Notes under the pieces: generated by a model
What the model saw: the letters and a program-made list of their open reading frames with translations, nothing else
What the model was told of the DNA's origin: nothing
Database searches by the model: none
Program-made: the position numbers and the translations under genes
Part shown: positions 42,928-52,647 of the stretch, in pieces
Position numbering within the stretch: the first letter of the stretch is position 1
Layout: every line of letters begins with the position of its first letter
Source of the DNA: HXMU1420-13 sp024742815
GTDB lineage: Bacteria; Bacteroidota; Rhodothermia; Balneolales; Balneolaceae
Length of the DNA stretch: 64,000 nucleotides
NCBI GenBank assembly: GCA_024742815.1
Contig: JANSXX010000010.1
Location: 1 to 64,000, forward strand
Direction of reading: 5' to 3'

Positions 42928-44937
42928 CTAAGAATTAATGTCTTTTCCTAGAAAGTTCAAGAATTCGGCTTCATCCCAAATGGTAATTCCTAGATCCTGT
43001 GCTTTGGTAAGTTTAGAACCGGCAGATTCACCGGCTAATACAAAATCGGTTTTCTTAGAAACGGAAGAGGAGGTTTTTCCACCATGTTTTTCAATAATTT
43101 TAGAAGCTTGTTTTCTTGAAAGCGAAGGCAGGGATCCGGTAAGAACTACTGTTTTACCCTCCAGTTTGGAGGAAGCCATTTCTTGTTCTTCCATTTCGAA
43201 TTGTAAGCCTGCGGCTTTAAGTCGATCAATTATTATTTGATTAAAATCACTTCCGAAAAACTGAATAACCGATTCAGCAATTCTTGGTCCTATGGAATCA
43301 ACAGCAAGTAATTCGTCCTCTGAGGCAGTTTGTAATTGCTCAATGGATTTAAATGCTTTAGCTAAATCTTTTGCCACGGTTTTTCCAACAAATCGAATGC
43401 CTAAGGCATACAAGACACGTTCAAATGGTTGTTCTTTTGCTAATTCAATCGCTGAAATAAGGTTTTGCGCCGATTTTTCAGCCATACGCTCAAGAGGAAT
43501 GATTTGCTCAACGCGTAAATCAAACAGATCAGCATAGTTCGATATCAAACCCTCCGAAACAAGTTGATCAACTACAGATTCACCTAGCCCTTCAATATCA
43601 AGGGCATCTCTTGAGGCGAAATGTTCGATTTTTATGCGAACTTGCGGTGGGCATTCAGGATTGATACAGCGCCAGGCCACTTCGCCTTCGTATTTTATCA
43701 ATTCAGAATCACATGCTGGGCAAGTTGACGGGAACTCAAAGGGTTCAGAACGATCGTTTCGATTCGGGTTTACTACGCTTACCACTTGTGGTATAATTTC
43801 ACCGGCTTTTTCTACCAGCACGGTATCGCCAATGCGAATATCTTTGCGTTGAATTTCTTCTTCATTGTGCAAAGATGCTCGTTTAACGGTTGTACCGGCC
43901 AATAAAACGGGTTCAAGCTCGGCCACGGGAGTAATGGTTCCCAAACGACCAACTTGCAGTGAAATATCATTTAGTTTCGTTTGTGCTTGCTCTGCTTCAA
44001 ATTTGTAAGCAATGGCCCATCTCGGAAATTTTGAGGTGCTTCCTAACTGATCTCTTAGATTAGCTTGGTTGATTTTAATGACCACTCCATCCGTTTCGTA
44101 TGGTAATTCGTGGCGTAATGAGTCAAATTTGTGAATTACTTTGAGTACATCATCAATGGTATCACAAACGGTGGGATGTTCATTAAACGGGAGACCAAAT
44201 TGCTGAATAAGCTCGTTTTTTTTCCATTGCGTGATTTCCGGATCTTCGTCATCGAAGATTAAATCGAAAGCAAAAAAGCGAATTGGGCGTTGAGCCACGG
44301 CTTTAGGATCCTGCATTTTTAAAGAACCCGCAGTTGAATTTCGTGGATTTGCAAACACATTAAGCCCTTCCTCTTCACGGCGTTCGTTCATTCGGGCAAA
44401 AGCTTCGCGCTCCATGTATGCTTCTCCCCGTACCTCAACTACTGCAGGAAAGCTTCCTTTTAATGTAAGAGGGATGTCTTGCACCGTTTTAAGATTTCTA
44501 GTAATGTCGTCGCCTTTTTCCCCGTTGCCTCGGGTCGCGCCAAGTACAAATTCTCCATTTTCGTAGCGTAATCTGATGGAAGCTCCATCAAACTTTAATT
44601 CAACCAGATAATTGTAATCGGTGTGACCGAGTATTTTCTGTACGCGCCCGTCAAAATCCTTTAATTCCTGTTCGTTGTAGGTGTTATCCAAACTGAGCAT
44701 AGGTATAGGATGAGCTACAGTTTCGAATTGTGAGGAAGTTTCGCCACCAACACGTTGAGTTGGAGAATCGGGGGAGGTTAAATCAAATTTTTGTTCAAGC
44801 GCCTCTAATTCTTTAAGCGATTCATCAAATTCTTTATCGCTCATAAACGGCTTGGCATCCTGATAGTAAGCTTCGTTTGCTTTATTCAGAATCGAACGCA
44901 GCTCATCTACCCGTTTGATGGCTTCTTGCTTGTTCAT
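42928..44937 (-). CDS. ligA: NAD-dependent DNA ligase LigA
   Basis: The 669-residue replicative ligase. The order is standard: Ia domain, adenylation domain with Lys115 in ELKFDGAS, OB fold, a four-Cys zinc finger (CPAC and CINPEC near residues 405-430), helix-hairpin-helix repeats, and a C-terminal BRCT domain (about 590-669, GKTVVLTGSLPSLSR). It starts 12 bp after the RodZ-like gene. It seals Okazaki fragments, in contrast to the ATP-dependent repair ligase at 18-20 kb. Confidence 0.97.
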   Translation of the reverse strand: MNKQEAIKRVDELRSILNKANEAYYQDAKPFMSDKEFDESLKELEALEQKFDLTSPDSPTQRVGGETSSQFETVAHPIPMLSLDNTYNEQELKDFDGRVQKILGHTDYNYLVELKFDGASIRLRYENGEFVLGATRGNGEKGDDITRNLKTVQDIPLTLKGSFPAVVEVRGEAYMEREAFARMNERREEEGLNVFANPRNSTAGSLKMQDPKAVAQRPIRFFAFDLIFDDEDPEITQWKKNELIQQFGLPFNEHPTVCDTIDDVLKVIHKFDSLRHELPYETDGVVIKINQANLRDQLGSTSKFPRWAIAYKFEAEQAQTKLNDISLQVGRLGTITPVAELEPVLLAGTTVKRASLHNEEEIQRKDIRIGDTVLVEKAGEIIPQVVSVVNPNRNDRSEPFEFPSTCPACDSELIKYEGEVAWRCINPECPPQVRIKIEHFASRDALDIEGLGESVVDQLVSEGLISNYADLFDLRVEQIIPLERMAEKSAQNLISAIELAKEQPFERVLYALGIRFVGKTVAKDLAKAFKSIEQLQTASEDELLAVDSIGPRIAESVIQFFGSDFNQIIIDRLKAAGLQFEMEEQEMASSKLEGKTVVLTGSLPSLSRKQASKIIEKHGGKTSSSVSKKTDFVLAGESAGSKLTKAQDLGITIWDEAEFLNFLGKDINS

Positions 44938-44949
44938 AAAACTTTAGGA

Positions 44950-46065
44950 TTAATTCGACAGTGGAAAAACTAAGCTATCCGGAGGATTAACCTGATTTGG
45001 GAAGGTAGCGTTTGGCTGAATGAAGTACTTTTGATCACCGAGAATGGATCGAGTTAGCATTATCGAGTCGAACGATTCATCGTAATAATTCTCGAAAGGT
45101 TCTTCAATAACATGGCCGTTAAACATTAACAACATGCGGGAATATTGTCCGCGTACTAATACGGTATCAACAAAATTGAAATTGAACGCTTGACCTTGCT
45201 CCATCCAAAATGGATTCGTTCTCCAATTGAAATCGGAAGTAACCCGTACAGGTTCTAATTTATCGAATGCCGCGTATACTGTGATAGTAAGGGTATCAGT
45301 AAGCGATTGGTTGAAAGGCAGGTTTACAGCTCTTGGCCCTTGCGGTGCAGCATCTTCGGGTTCGCTATCTTCTGGAATTTCCTCAGGAATAGATTGAGTG
45401 ATCGCCTCTTCATCCACCATTTCGGTTGGACTTAATGCAGTAGTATCAATCAGGGCATTGCTAGTTAATGGTTCATTCTCACTTTCGATATTAGCTTCTG
45501 CATTTTCGATTGGTTCATCTTCCGAGAATAAGCCCATAATAGGTGCCCGATAAATAAATATTAAAATCGCTAAAATTATGATTACCAATGCAATAACAGC
45601 AGGAAGAATAATTTTTGTACTTGCAGTGGGTGCATTAAATCGTTTACCCAAATCTGCCCAATTTACATTCTCAACGGTAGGTGTTGGTTTTGGGTCTTTT
45701 TCTTCAATGTTGGGCTTTTGAAGAATGATTTCTGACTCATCAGAAGTAACCGGACTCTCATCACTTTCTGCAGCTTCTTCGGCGGTTAGTGCAAGATCAT
45801 CATCCAGTAAAGTGCCGGGAGTGTATAAACCTGCTTCGATAGAATCTAAAGCATCTACGATTGCCTGATCGTGAATTCCCAATGCTTTCGCGTATGAGCG
45901 CACAAAACTTCGGGTGTAGGTTTTGTTCGTTTCGATTTGTTCGAAAATCGAATCATCTTCGATTGAAGCAATTATATGTGTTGGGATTTTAATCTGTCCT
46001 TGAATCTCCTCTAATGTGAGACTTAATTGTTTTCTTTTGGCAGCTAAATCTTTCCCAAGCGACAT
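44950..46065 (-). CDS. RodZ-like HTH membrane protein
   Basis: A 371-residue protein with an N-terminal Cro/C1-type helix-turn-helix (about 1-70: LAAKRKQLSLTLEEIQGQIKIP...YTRSFVRSYAKALG), an acidic linker, a transmembrane helix (about 160-180: ILPAVIALVIIILAILIFIY), a second acidic linker and a C-terminal beta domain of the DUF4115 type (about 255-371). RodZ links the MreB cytoskeleton to the cell wall machinery and helps set cell shape. It is the first gene of a pair with ligA. The divergent region to comF is 133 bp. Confidence 0.85.
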   Translation of the reverse strand: MSLGKDLAAKRKQLSLTLEEIQGQIKIPTHIIASIEDDSIFEQIETNKTYTRSFVRSYAKALGIHDQAIVDALDSIEAGLYTPGTLLDDDLALTAEEAAESDESPVTSDESEIILQKPNIEEKDPKPTPTVENVNWADLGKRFNAPTASTKIILPAVIALVIIILAILIFIYRAPIMGLFSEDEPIENAEANIESENEPLTSNALIDTTALSPTEMVDEEAITQSIPEEIPEDSEPEDAAPQGPRAVNLPFNQSLTDTLTITVYAAFDKLEPVRVTSDFNWRTNPFWMEQGQAFNFNFVDTVLVRGQYSRMLLMFNGHVIEEPFENYYDESFDSIMLTRSILGDQKYFIQPNATFPNQVNPPDSLVFPLSN

Positions 46066-46198
46066 AGGGTACAGCGTAAATTTCGGCGTTGTAATTTTGC
46101 TAGCAAACTAAGTAATTAAAGCATTCAGCAAAAGCAAAGAGAAAATTAAAATTGGGGATATTTTAAAATTTAACGACATAACAGGTGGAATCAGAGAG

Positions 46199-46855
46199 GT
46201 GTTATTTCCTCATGTTTGTGAACTTTGCGGGCTTCAATTACCCGACACGTCAGAATTTTTGTGCTCAACCTGTTTGAAGTCCAAGTTTGAATACACCAAA
46301 TTATCTGCCGGTAAAACAACATCCGATATTTTCTTACCCGAATTCATCTCCTTTCAATACGCTATGTGGAATTTTGATAAAGGTGGTTTTCTGCAGGATT
46401 TATTGCACGATTTAAAGTACAATCAACTTAGCGGAGTAGGTATTGATTTGGGGAAAGCATTAGGCACAGCAATGCGTAAACGTAAACTTTTGAGTAAGCA
46501 AAAGTGGCTAATTATCCCGGTTCCTCTTCATCAAAAAAAGAAAAAGAAAAGAGGATATAACCAAGCGAGAAAAATTGCGGTAGGGGTGAGTAAAAGTACC
46601 CGATTATCTCTGATTGATGAAAACATTGTAAACCGAGTAAAATTTACCGAAACGCAGACGGGTTTTACGCTCGAGAAAAGAAATATTAATGTTGCCGATG
46701 CTTTTTCGATAAGTGATCGCGACAAGATTGAATACAATGCCTGTTTGATCGTAGATGACGTATTTACAACCGGCGCAACCACATTTGAACTTGCTGAAAC
46801 CCTGCGAAAAGCGGGGGCTCAAAAAATCGGAATTGCTACAGTAGCTCAGGCATGA
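46199..46855 (+). CDS. ComF-family phosphoribosyltransferase-like protein
   Basis: A 218-residue protein from the GTG at 46199. Two Cys pairs near the start (CELC and CSTC) make a zinc finger, and the C-terminal half has the PRTase signature LIVDDVFTTGATT near residues 180-193. ComF proteins assist DNA uptake in competent bacteria. The frame stays open upstream for at least 15 codons, giving a sequence of the kind often seen before the finger, but no ATG or good ribosome site is there, so the real start may be a non-ATG codon upstream. It heads a plus-strand run to surE. Confidence 0.88.
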   Translation: MLFPHVCELCGLQLPDTSEFLCSTCLKSKFEYTKLSAGKTTSDIFLPEFISFQYAMWNFDKGGFLQDLLHDLKYNQLSGVGIDLGKALGTAMRKRKLLSKQKWLIIPVPLHQKKKKKRGYNQARKIAVGVSKSTRLSLIDENIVNRVKFTETQTGFTLEKRNINVADAFSISDRDKIEYNACLIVDDVFTTGATTFELAETLRKAGAQKIGIATVAQA

Positions 46856-46886
46856 ACCTTAACCAAGAGTGTTCTATATTTGGAGC

Positions 46887-47558
46887 ATGAATGCACGTAA
46901 AGTTGGTCGCTCGAATTGGCAAATGTTAGAGATGTCGGATGGTATTTCTACCTCAAATGGAAATTGGTATCATATAACCCGTAAACAAATCGAAGAATAT
47001 GTACCGGGTTTACTAAAAAAAGTACGTCTTGAACGGATCATTCAACAAGCAGATGCATGGGTGGTAAGTCCAGATTCATTAGCATTACTTCTGTATTTCG
47101 TTCTGCTTTATTTGAGTTTAGCTCCTGTATTTGCATTTGCTCTCTCGCTACTTTTCTATCTGGTATTTTATTCAAATACGCCTGCTTTTACATCTGTATG
47201 GGCATCCCGGTTAATCCAAACTTTTTCCAACGATAGTTTTTTATATGGAGTGTCGGCTCTGTTGCTGATTGGTATTTCATTTAACCTTGATGGTACTTTA
47301 CCCTTTGTACCGTCGGGAATGGCAGCAGTTTGGTATGGTGTTGGATTGGTGTTTGTATTTAAAGTTGGGTTACTCCGTTTATTACTGAAGTTTGTTGCAA
47401 GTAAGCGCCAAAAAGGAGTAGAGCGACAAGATCGGATACTTAACATGTTGCTAATCCGCTATGGGATGAGTGAGGGCATATTAACAAAAAACATCAACGA
47501 GATGCAGGATGAGCTCATCCGGCTTCAAAATTATCACAAAATCAGAAAGAAAAAGTGA
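46887..47558 (+). CDS. Membrane protein of unknown function
   Basis: A 223-residue protein from the ATG at 46887; a GTG at 46869 would add six residues. It has a soluble N-terminal 65 residues, then three or four hydrophobic helices (LALLLYFVLLYLSLAPVFAFALSLLFYLVFY, FLYGVSALLLIGISF, AAVWYGVGLVFVFKVGLLRLLLKF), and a charged C-terminal tail. No family is recognised. Its stop codon overlaps the GTG start of the phosphatase gene by 4 bp. TATATTTG, a -7-like word, lies just before the ATG. Confidence 0.7.
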   Translation: MNARKVGRSNWQMLEMSDGISTSNGNWYHITRKQIEEYVPGLLKKVRLERIIQQADAWVVSPDSLALLLYFVLLYLSLAPVFAFALSLLFYLVFYSNTPAFTSVWASRLIQTFSNDSFLYGVSALLLIGISFNLDGTLPFVPSGMAAVWYGVGLVFVFKVGLLRLLLKFVASKRQKGVERQDRILNMLLIRYGMSEGILTKNINEMQDELIRLQNYHKIRKKK

Positions 47559-48193
47559 GCACTAAGCACTTCTATTTAATACGTCATGGAGAAACAGAAT
47601 TCAATAAAACTAAAAAATTACAGGGCAGAGGAATAAATGCTCCATTAAATGAAACAGGTAGAAATCAAGCTGAATATGTTGCTGAAGCCTTACAAGATGT
47701 AGCTATTTCTCAAATTATTACCAGTAGTTTACTAAGGGCAAAAGAGTCGGCAGAACCACTTAGTAGGCTCAAAAGTATTGCAATAGAAAGCTATTCAGCT
47801 CTTGATGAAATGGATTTTGGGGAATGGGAAGGTCAGCCTTTCGATGATGTTATTGATCAAATCAAAGACATCCAAAGCAAATGGAAAGCCGGGGATACGC
47901 ATGTACAAGTTCCGGGCGGAGAATCACCGGATGAAGTATTTACTCGATCGGGTGATTTTTTAAAAAAACTTGCTAAAGAATCCCAGCACAATCACATAGC
48001 AGTTTTTATTCATGGCAGATTAATCCGCATTTTATTAGCAGGATTATTAGATATCGGGCTAGAAAATATGCACCAAATAAAGCATCAGAATGGAGCCATC
48101 AATCATCTTGCTTGGGATGATGGTGTATTTAGAGCAATTGAACTACATAGAGTGGATCATTTGCCAAAAAGTGATTTAGTCTGGGACAAATAA
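47555..48193 (+). CDS. Histidine phosphatase (phosphoglycerate mutase-like)
   Basis: A 212-residue protein of the histidine phosphatase superfamily. The phosphohistidine motif is YLIRHGETEFN (Arg10, His11) and the second catalytic His is in VFIHGRLIRILLAG near residue 152. Members include cobalamin phosphatases and broad-specificity phosphatases; the substrate cannot be read from the sequence. The GTG start overlaps the preceding stop codon (GTGA), a sign of coupled translation. Confidence 0.88.
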   Translation: MSTKHFYLIRHGETEFNKTKKLQGRGINAPLNETGRNQAEYVAEALQDVAISQIITSSLLRAKESAEPLSRLKSIAIESYSALDEMDFGEWEGQPFDDVIDQIKDIQSKWKAGDTHVQVPGGESPDEVFTRSGDFLKKLAKESQHNHIAVFIHGRLIRILLAGLLDIGLENMHQIKHQNGAINHLAWDDGVFRAIELHRVDHLPKSDLVWDK

Positions 48194-48286
48194 TTCATCT
48201 ACTGGATTCAAATAACTGTATCTTTCGAATCATTAAGAACCATTTTCAGCACAGATTGGTTAGCACACCAAAAAGTAAGAAGATTT

Positions 48287-48976
48287 ATGAGTGAAAAAGT
48301 ACGATCGATGTTTGCAGACATCGCCAGCGATTACGATCGCATTAATACCGTGTTATCGTTTGGAGTGCACCATGCTTGGCGGGCTAAAGCCATTAAAGAA
48401 AGTAAAGCTAAAAAGGGCGATCATGTATTAGACTGTGCCACAGGGACGGGTGATCTTGCCATTGAATTTAAAAAAGCCGTTGGGAAAAAAGGCTATGTGA
48501 TGGGCACCGATTTTTGTGCCCCTATGATTGAGCCAGCTCCCAATAAAGCAGCAAAAAAAGGTTTGGAAATTGATTTTGAAGTGGCAGATGCCATGGATCT
48601 TCCCTACGAGGATAATCGATTTGATATAGCCAGTATTTCTTTCGGAATTAGAAATGTGGATGAACCGGTAACAGCACTTAAAGAAATGGCACGAGTTGTA
48701 AAACCCGGTGGTAGAGTGGTGGTACTGGAATTTGGACAACCCAAAGGCTTGATGAAGTTTCCATACGAATTATACAGTCAACACATCATGCCTGCAGTAG
48801 GTGGTTGGTTAAGTGGAAATCGAGAAGCTTATACCTATTTGCCTAGAACCAGCGCAACCTTTCCGGCAGGTAAGAACTTTTTAAAGTTGATGGAAGAAGC
48901 AAACTCTTTCATCGATTATCGTGCTGTTCGCTTAACAGGCGGTATTGCATACATTTATGTAGGATTAGTGCAATAA
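48287..48976 (+). CDS. ubiE: Demethylmenaquinone methyltransferase
   Basis: A 229-residue SAM-dependent C-methyltransferase for the last step of menaquinone synthesis. The family signatures YDRINTVLSFGVHHAWR (residues 16-32) and the SAM motif VLDCATGTGDLAI (about 47-59) are present, with FGIRNVDEPVTALKEMARVVKPGG in the centre and the C-terminal GGIAYIYVG. Because this phylum makes menaquinone, the MenG role is more likely than ubiquinone synthesis. A weak -7-like TATCTTTC (48219-48226) lies upstream. Confidence 0.95.
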   Translation: MSEKVRSMFADIASDYDRINTVLSFGVHHAWRAKAIKESKAKKGDHVLDCATGTGDLAIEFKKAVGKKGYVMGTDFCAPMIEPAPNKAAKKGLEIDFEVADAMDLPYEDNRFDIASISFGIRNVDEPVTALKEMARVVKPGGRVVVLEFGQPKGLMKFPYELYSQHIMPAVGGWLSGNREAYTYLPRTSATFPAGKNFLKLMEEANSFIDYRAVRLTGGIAYIYVGLVQ

Positions 48977-49015
48977 TTGTATATTCGACACAACAACAAA
49001 AAGACAAATTAACTC

Positions 49016-49450
49016 ATGCAAATAGAAGAAATTAAGAAAGTGATACCGCACAGGTATCCATTTTTATTGGTTGATCGGGTACTGGATTTAGAAGAAGAAA
49101 AAATCACCGCAATTAAAAACGTTACCTTAAACGAAGAGTTTTTTAACGGACATTTTCCGGGAGCGCCAATTATGCCGGGTGTACTTCAGGTAGAGGCTCT
49201 TGCTCAAGCCGGTGCGATTTTGTTAATGCAACAAAAAGTTGAAGACCCTGAAAAAAATCTGATGGTGTTCACCGGAATCAAAAACTGCAAATTTCGCAGA
49301 CAAGTAGTACCAGGCGATCAATTGAAACTTGAAGTAGAATTAGGTTCCATGCGTCGCAATTTTGTGACTATGATTGGTAAAGCCACTGTGGATGGAGAAG
49401 TAGCCTGCGAGCTTGAAGCTTCTGCAGCGATTGTACCGAAGGAAGGATAA
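49016..49450 (+). CDS. fabZ: 3-hydroxyacyl-ACP dehydratase FabZ
   Basis: A 144-residue hot-dog fold enzyme that removes water from beta-hydroxyacyl-ACP in fatty acid elongation. The N-terminus IKKVIPHRYPFLLVDRV and the active-site helix FNGHFPGAPIMPGVLQVEALAQAG, with catalytic His and Glu, are typical. In many Bacteroidota FabZ is fused to LpxC; here it stands alone. Its stop codon overlaps the panB start (TAATG). Confidence 0.95.
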   Translation: MQIEEIKKVIPHRYPFLLVDRVLDLEEEKITAIKNVTLNEEFFNGHFPGAPIMPGVLQVEALAQAGAILLMQQKVEDPEKNLMVFTGIKNCKFRRQVVPGDQLKLEVELGSMRRNFVTMIGKATVDGEVACELEASAAIVPKEG

Positions 49451-50280
49451 TGAGCACACAAACGGGATCGAACAAACCGGCTAAAATTACAACACAAACC
49501 GTAGTAGAAATGAAGCATCGGGGTGAGAAAATCTCGATGCTTACTGCTTATGATTTTACGATGGCTCAGATCGTCGATCAAGCAGGAATTGAAATCATAT
49601 TGGTTGGCGATTCTGCCAGCAATGTGATGGCTGGGCATGAAACTACCGTTCCGATGACACTCGATCAAATGATTTACCATACTTCGTGTGTAGTGCGTGG
49701 AGTGAACAGAGCCCTTGTAATTGCCGATTTACCGTTTATGAGTTATCAGGTTACTCCAAAAGAAGCGCTGATTTCTGCCGGGCGTATGATGAAGGAAGCC
49801 GGTGCACACGCAGTAAAACTTGAAGGTGGTAAGCCCATCATCAATACGGTAAAAAAAATTGTGGATGCAGGGATTCCGGTAATGGGACATTTAGGTCTTA
49901 CTCCGCAAAGCATCTATAAATTTGGAACTTATAAGGTCAGAGCTCAGGAAGAGGAAGAAGCAGATTCATTAATCGCAGATGCCAAGTTATTAGAAGAAGC
50001 AGGTTGCTTCGCGATAGTTTTGGAAAAAATTCCTGCAAAACTCGCTGCAAAAGTTACAGCTGAATTGAGCATTCCAACTATTGGTATTGGAGCCGGAATT
50101 GATTGTGATGGACAAGTGTTAGTGGTTCATGATATGCTTGGGATGAATAAAGGATTTAATCCAAGATTTCTTCGCAGGTACGCCGATATCCATTCTATAA
50201 TGACCGGCGCAGTTCAACAATACATCAAAGACGTAAAAGACAAAGATTTTCCAAATCAAGACGAGCAATACGGAGCTTAA
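49450..50280 (+). CDS. panB: Ketopantoate hydroxymethyltransferase PanB
   Basis: A 276-residue barrel enzyme that makes ketopantoate for coenzyme A. The substrate and metal region is MLTAYDFTMAQIVDQAGIEIILVGDS in pieces near residues 30-58, with GHETTVPMTLDQMIYH and AVKLEGG, and the late IGIGAGIDCDGQVLVVHDMLG. It overlaps fabZ by one base and ends directly against surE, so the three are translated from one message. coaBC, also of the CoA pathway, is 4 kb downstream on the other strand. Confidence 0.96.
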   Translation: MSTQTGSNKPAKITTQTVVEMKHRGEKISMLTAYDFTMAQIVDQAGIEIILVGDSASNVMAGHETTVPMTLDQMIYHTSCVVRGVNRALVIADLPFMSYQVTPKEALISAGRMMKEAGAHAVKLEGGKPIINTVKKIVDAGIPVMGHLGLTPQSIYKFGTYKVRAQEEEEADSLIADAKLLEEAGCFAIVLEKIPAKLAAKVTAELSIPTIGIGAGIDCDGQVLVVHDMLGMNKGFNPRFLRRYADIHSIMTGAVQQYIKDVKDKDFPNQDEQYGA

Positions 50281-51051
50281 ATGAGCGAAAGCGATAAAAA
50301 ACCACTGATACTAGTAAGTAACGACGATGGAATTTTTAGTAACGGAATAAAGGCGCTGGCAGAAGTTGCCGCTGAATTTGGGGATGTGATTATTGCAGCA
50401 CCCGACCGGCAGCAAAGTGCAGTTGGGCATGCTATTACTATTGAAGAACCTCTCAGGTCTCAAAAGCTAAAAATTGCTGATCGTTTTGAAGGAATTTCGG
50501 TAAATGGAACTCCTGCTGATTGCGTAAAACTTGCACATGATCAATTATTAGATCGAAAACCTGATTTAGTGCTAAGCGGGATAAACCACGGAAGTAATGC
50601 AGGTATAAATATTTTGTATTCTGGTACGGTTAGCGCAGCTACCGAAGGTACTGTGCTAGGTTATCCAAGTATTGCGGTAAGCTGTACCGAATACGGCCAT
50701 GATGCTGATCTTACAGGTTGTCAAGAAGCAGCTCGTCGGGTGGTGAAAATGGTTATGGAAAAAGGGCTCCCGAAAGGAGTTACAATGAATGTAAACGCTC
50801 CGGCAGGCCCATTTAAAGGCATTAGTTGGGCACGTATGGCAGACAGCCGCTATGTAGAAGAGTACGAAGCGAGAAAAGACCCCTTTGGTCGACCATATTA
50901 TTGGCTAACCGGAAAGTTTGAATTACTTGACGACGGTACCGATGCAGATATTCGTTTGTTAAACGAAGGATTTGCAACGGTAACACCTATTCAGTACGAT
51001 CTCACCGATTACGATTTGCTTCGAAAATTGGCCGATGAAGATTTTGAGTAA
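50281..51051 (+). CDS. surE: 5'-nucleotidase SurE
   Basis: A 256-residue metal-dependent phosphatase of nucleoside monophosphates linked to stationary-phase survival. The N-terminal ILVSNDDGIFSNG carries the metal-binding Asp pair (15-16), followed by APDRQQSAVGHAIT and the LSGINHGSNAG loop. It starts immediately after the panB stop codon. The gene converges with the M20 gene with a 2-bp gap and no visible terminator. Confidence 0.95.
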   Translation: MSESDKKPLILVSNDDGIFSNGIKALAEVAAEFGDVIIAAPDRQQSAVGHAITIEEPLRSQKLKIADRFEGISVNGTPADCVKLAHDQLLDRKPDLVLSGINHGSNAGINILYSGTVSAATEGTVLGYPSIAVSCTEYGHDADLTGCQEAARRVVKMVMEKGLPKGVTMNVNAPAGPFKGISWARMADSRYVEEYEARKDPFGRPYYWLTGKFELLDDGTDADIRLLNEGFATVTPIQYDLTDYDLLRKLADEDFE

Positions 51052-51053
51052 TC

Positions 51054-52562
51054 TTAAAGTTTTTCCGCTAATATATACACCATCGTCTTAATTGCATTTC
51101 GGTAATTACCCAAACGAAGGTTTTCATTGGGAGAATGCTGATTATTATCTCTATTCACGGTTGGAACAGTAACCGCAGGAAGGTTTAACGTGTTCACAAA
51201 TGGCGAAATTGGGATTGATCCACCGCTCATTCTGATCATTACCGGTTCTTGATTATAAGCAGTTTGAATTGCTCTTCTCAACCAAATACCGACCTCAGAG
51301 TCAAAAGGCGTTCTGAATGATTGATAGGAAACATTACTGGTAAAAGTGGCAATTTTTGGATGAGTTAACCGCTCTTCTTTAGTTGGAACTCGGTCGAGTA
51401 ACAAATAACCCTGTTGTTCAATATGCGTTTTAATAAGATTAAGTAGCCGATCAGGATCAGACTCAAGCACAAGGCGTACATCAATTTCGGCACGTGCCCA
51501 GCCGGGTATGATGGTTCGCACTTCGTCGTTAATCCAACCGGATTGCATCCCACGCACATTTAGCGACGGGAATTGAATCGCTTCTTGATAAAATCTACCC
51601 ACTTTGTCGGTTTCTGCAATTTGTAGACGCTCTTTAATTCCTTCTTGATTATCGGGAACAGCTCTTAAAACAGCTTCAACTTCGGGCGAGATTTCGATAC
51701 CATCGTAATAACCGGGAATTGTAACTAATCCATTATCATCTTTCATTGATGTGAGTAGACGAGCTAACCTAAAAGCAGGATTTGGCGCGAAATTACCGAA
51801 ATGTCCGCTATGCTGAGCAACTGCCGGCCCATAGGTTGTAAGCTGAATTGTTGCTATTCCACGTGCTCCAAAAGTTAAGGTTGGGTTTCCTGAAATGTGG
51901 CTCGGCCCATCAAAAATGATCAGCATGTCGGCCGCTAATAAATCGCTGTTATCTAGCACTGCCTGTGGAAGTGGAGGAGATCCAAGTTCTTCTTCAAAAT
52001 CCATGATAACTTTGATGTTATAATTTGGTTCAATCCCTTCATATTCAGCTAAATCGAAGGCAGTTAAGAAAGCTGCTACGGGTCCTTTTGCATCACTTGC
52101 CGAGCGGGCAAAAATCCGCCAATCCGGGTTATATTCATCAATTCGATCCCAACTTATGATCTCCCATTCTCCAGATTCGTTCTCAGCTTTAAGTACGGGC
52201 TGAAAAGGATTGTCTTGCATCCAGCGGGATGAATCTACGGGTTGCCCATCCAGTTGTAAGTAAATGAGAACGGTTTTATTCGCACCCGATACTTCTCTTT
52301 CCGCAAGCAATAAAGGAAGAGATGATGTTGAAATTCGTGTAAGAGTAAATCCACGCTTAGAGAATTGTTGTTCACTCCATTGGATATTTTTCTCGATATC
52401 GCTTGGGTTATTGGCGTCATTGGGAATGCTAAGTAATTCCCGGAAAAGATTGATTGAATTAAGGGCATATTCATCAATTACTGTTTCTGAAACGATGAAT
52501 TGTTGAGCTCTTGATTCTGCTGACAAAAATAAAACGCAGATAATGAATAATATAATTCGCAT
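51054..52562 (-). CDS. Exported M20-family peptidase homologue with one altered metal ligand
   Basis: A 502-residue protein with a signal peptide (to about residue 19). It follows M20 dipeptidases: Asp157 in SASDAKGP, the Glu pair in DFEEELGS (191-192), QHSGHFGN in the lid domain and the final QHSPNENLRLG. The first zinc ligand, normally His in a GHxD motif, is Gln103 (YLQLDGQP; the codon is CAA), while the Asp is kept. It may use one metal, have altered activity, or belong to a subfamily with this change. It is last in an eight-gene minus-strand run. Confidence 0.83.
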   Translation of the reverse strand: MRIILFIICVLFLSAESRAQQFIVSETVIDEYALNSINLFRELLSIPNDANNPSDIEKNIQWSEQQFSKRGFTLTRISTSSLPLLLAEREVSGANKTVLIYLQLDGQPVDSSRWMQDNPFQPVLKAENESGEWEIISWDRIDEYNPDWRIFARSASDAKGPVAAFLTAFDLAEYEGIEPNYNIKVIMDFEEELGSPPLPQAVLDNSDLLAADMLIIFDGPSHISGNPTLTFGARGIATIQLTTYGPAVAQHSGHFGNFAPNPAFRLARLLTSMKDDNGLVTIPGYYDGIEISPEVEAVLRAVPDNQEGIKERLQIAETDKVGRFYQEAIQFPSLNVRGMQSGWINDEVRTIIPGWARAEIDVRLVLESDPDRLLNLIKTHIEQQGYLLLDRVPTKEERLTHPKIATFTSNVSYQSFRTPFDSEVGIWLRRAIQTAYNQEPVMIRMSGGSIPISPFVNTLNLPAVTVPTVNRDNNQHSPNENLRLGNYRNAIKTMVYILAEKL

Positions 52563-52647
52563 AAGTAAGGTTGGTCTGGAGTTTTTATCAAATTTATGAA
52601 TTTGTGTTAGAAATCAAATTCCTAAAGATAGACTGGTGCTTGATAGG

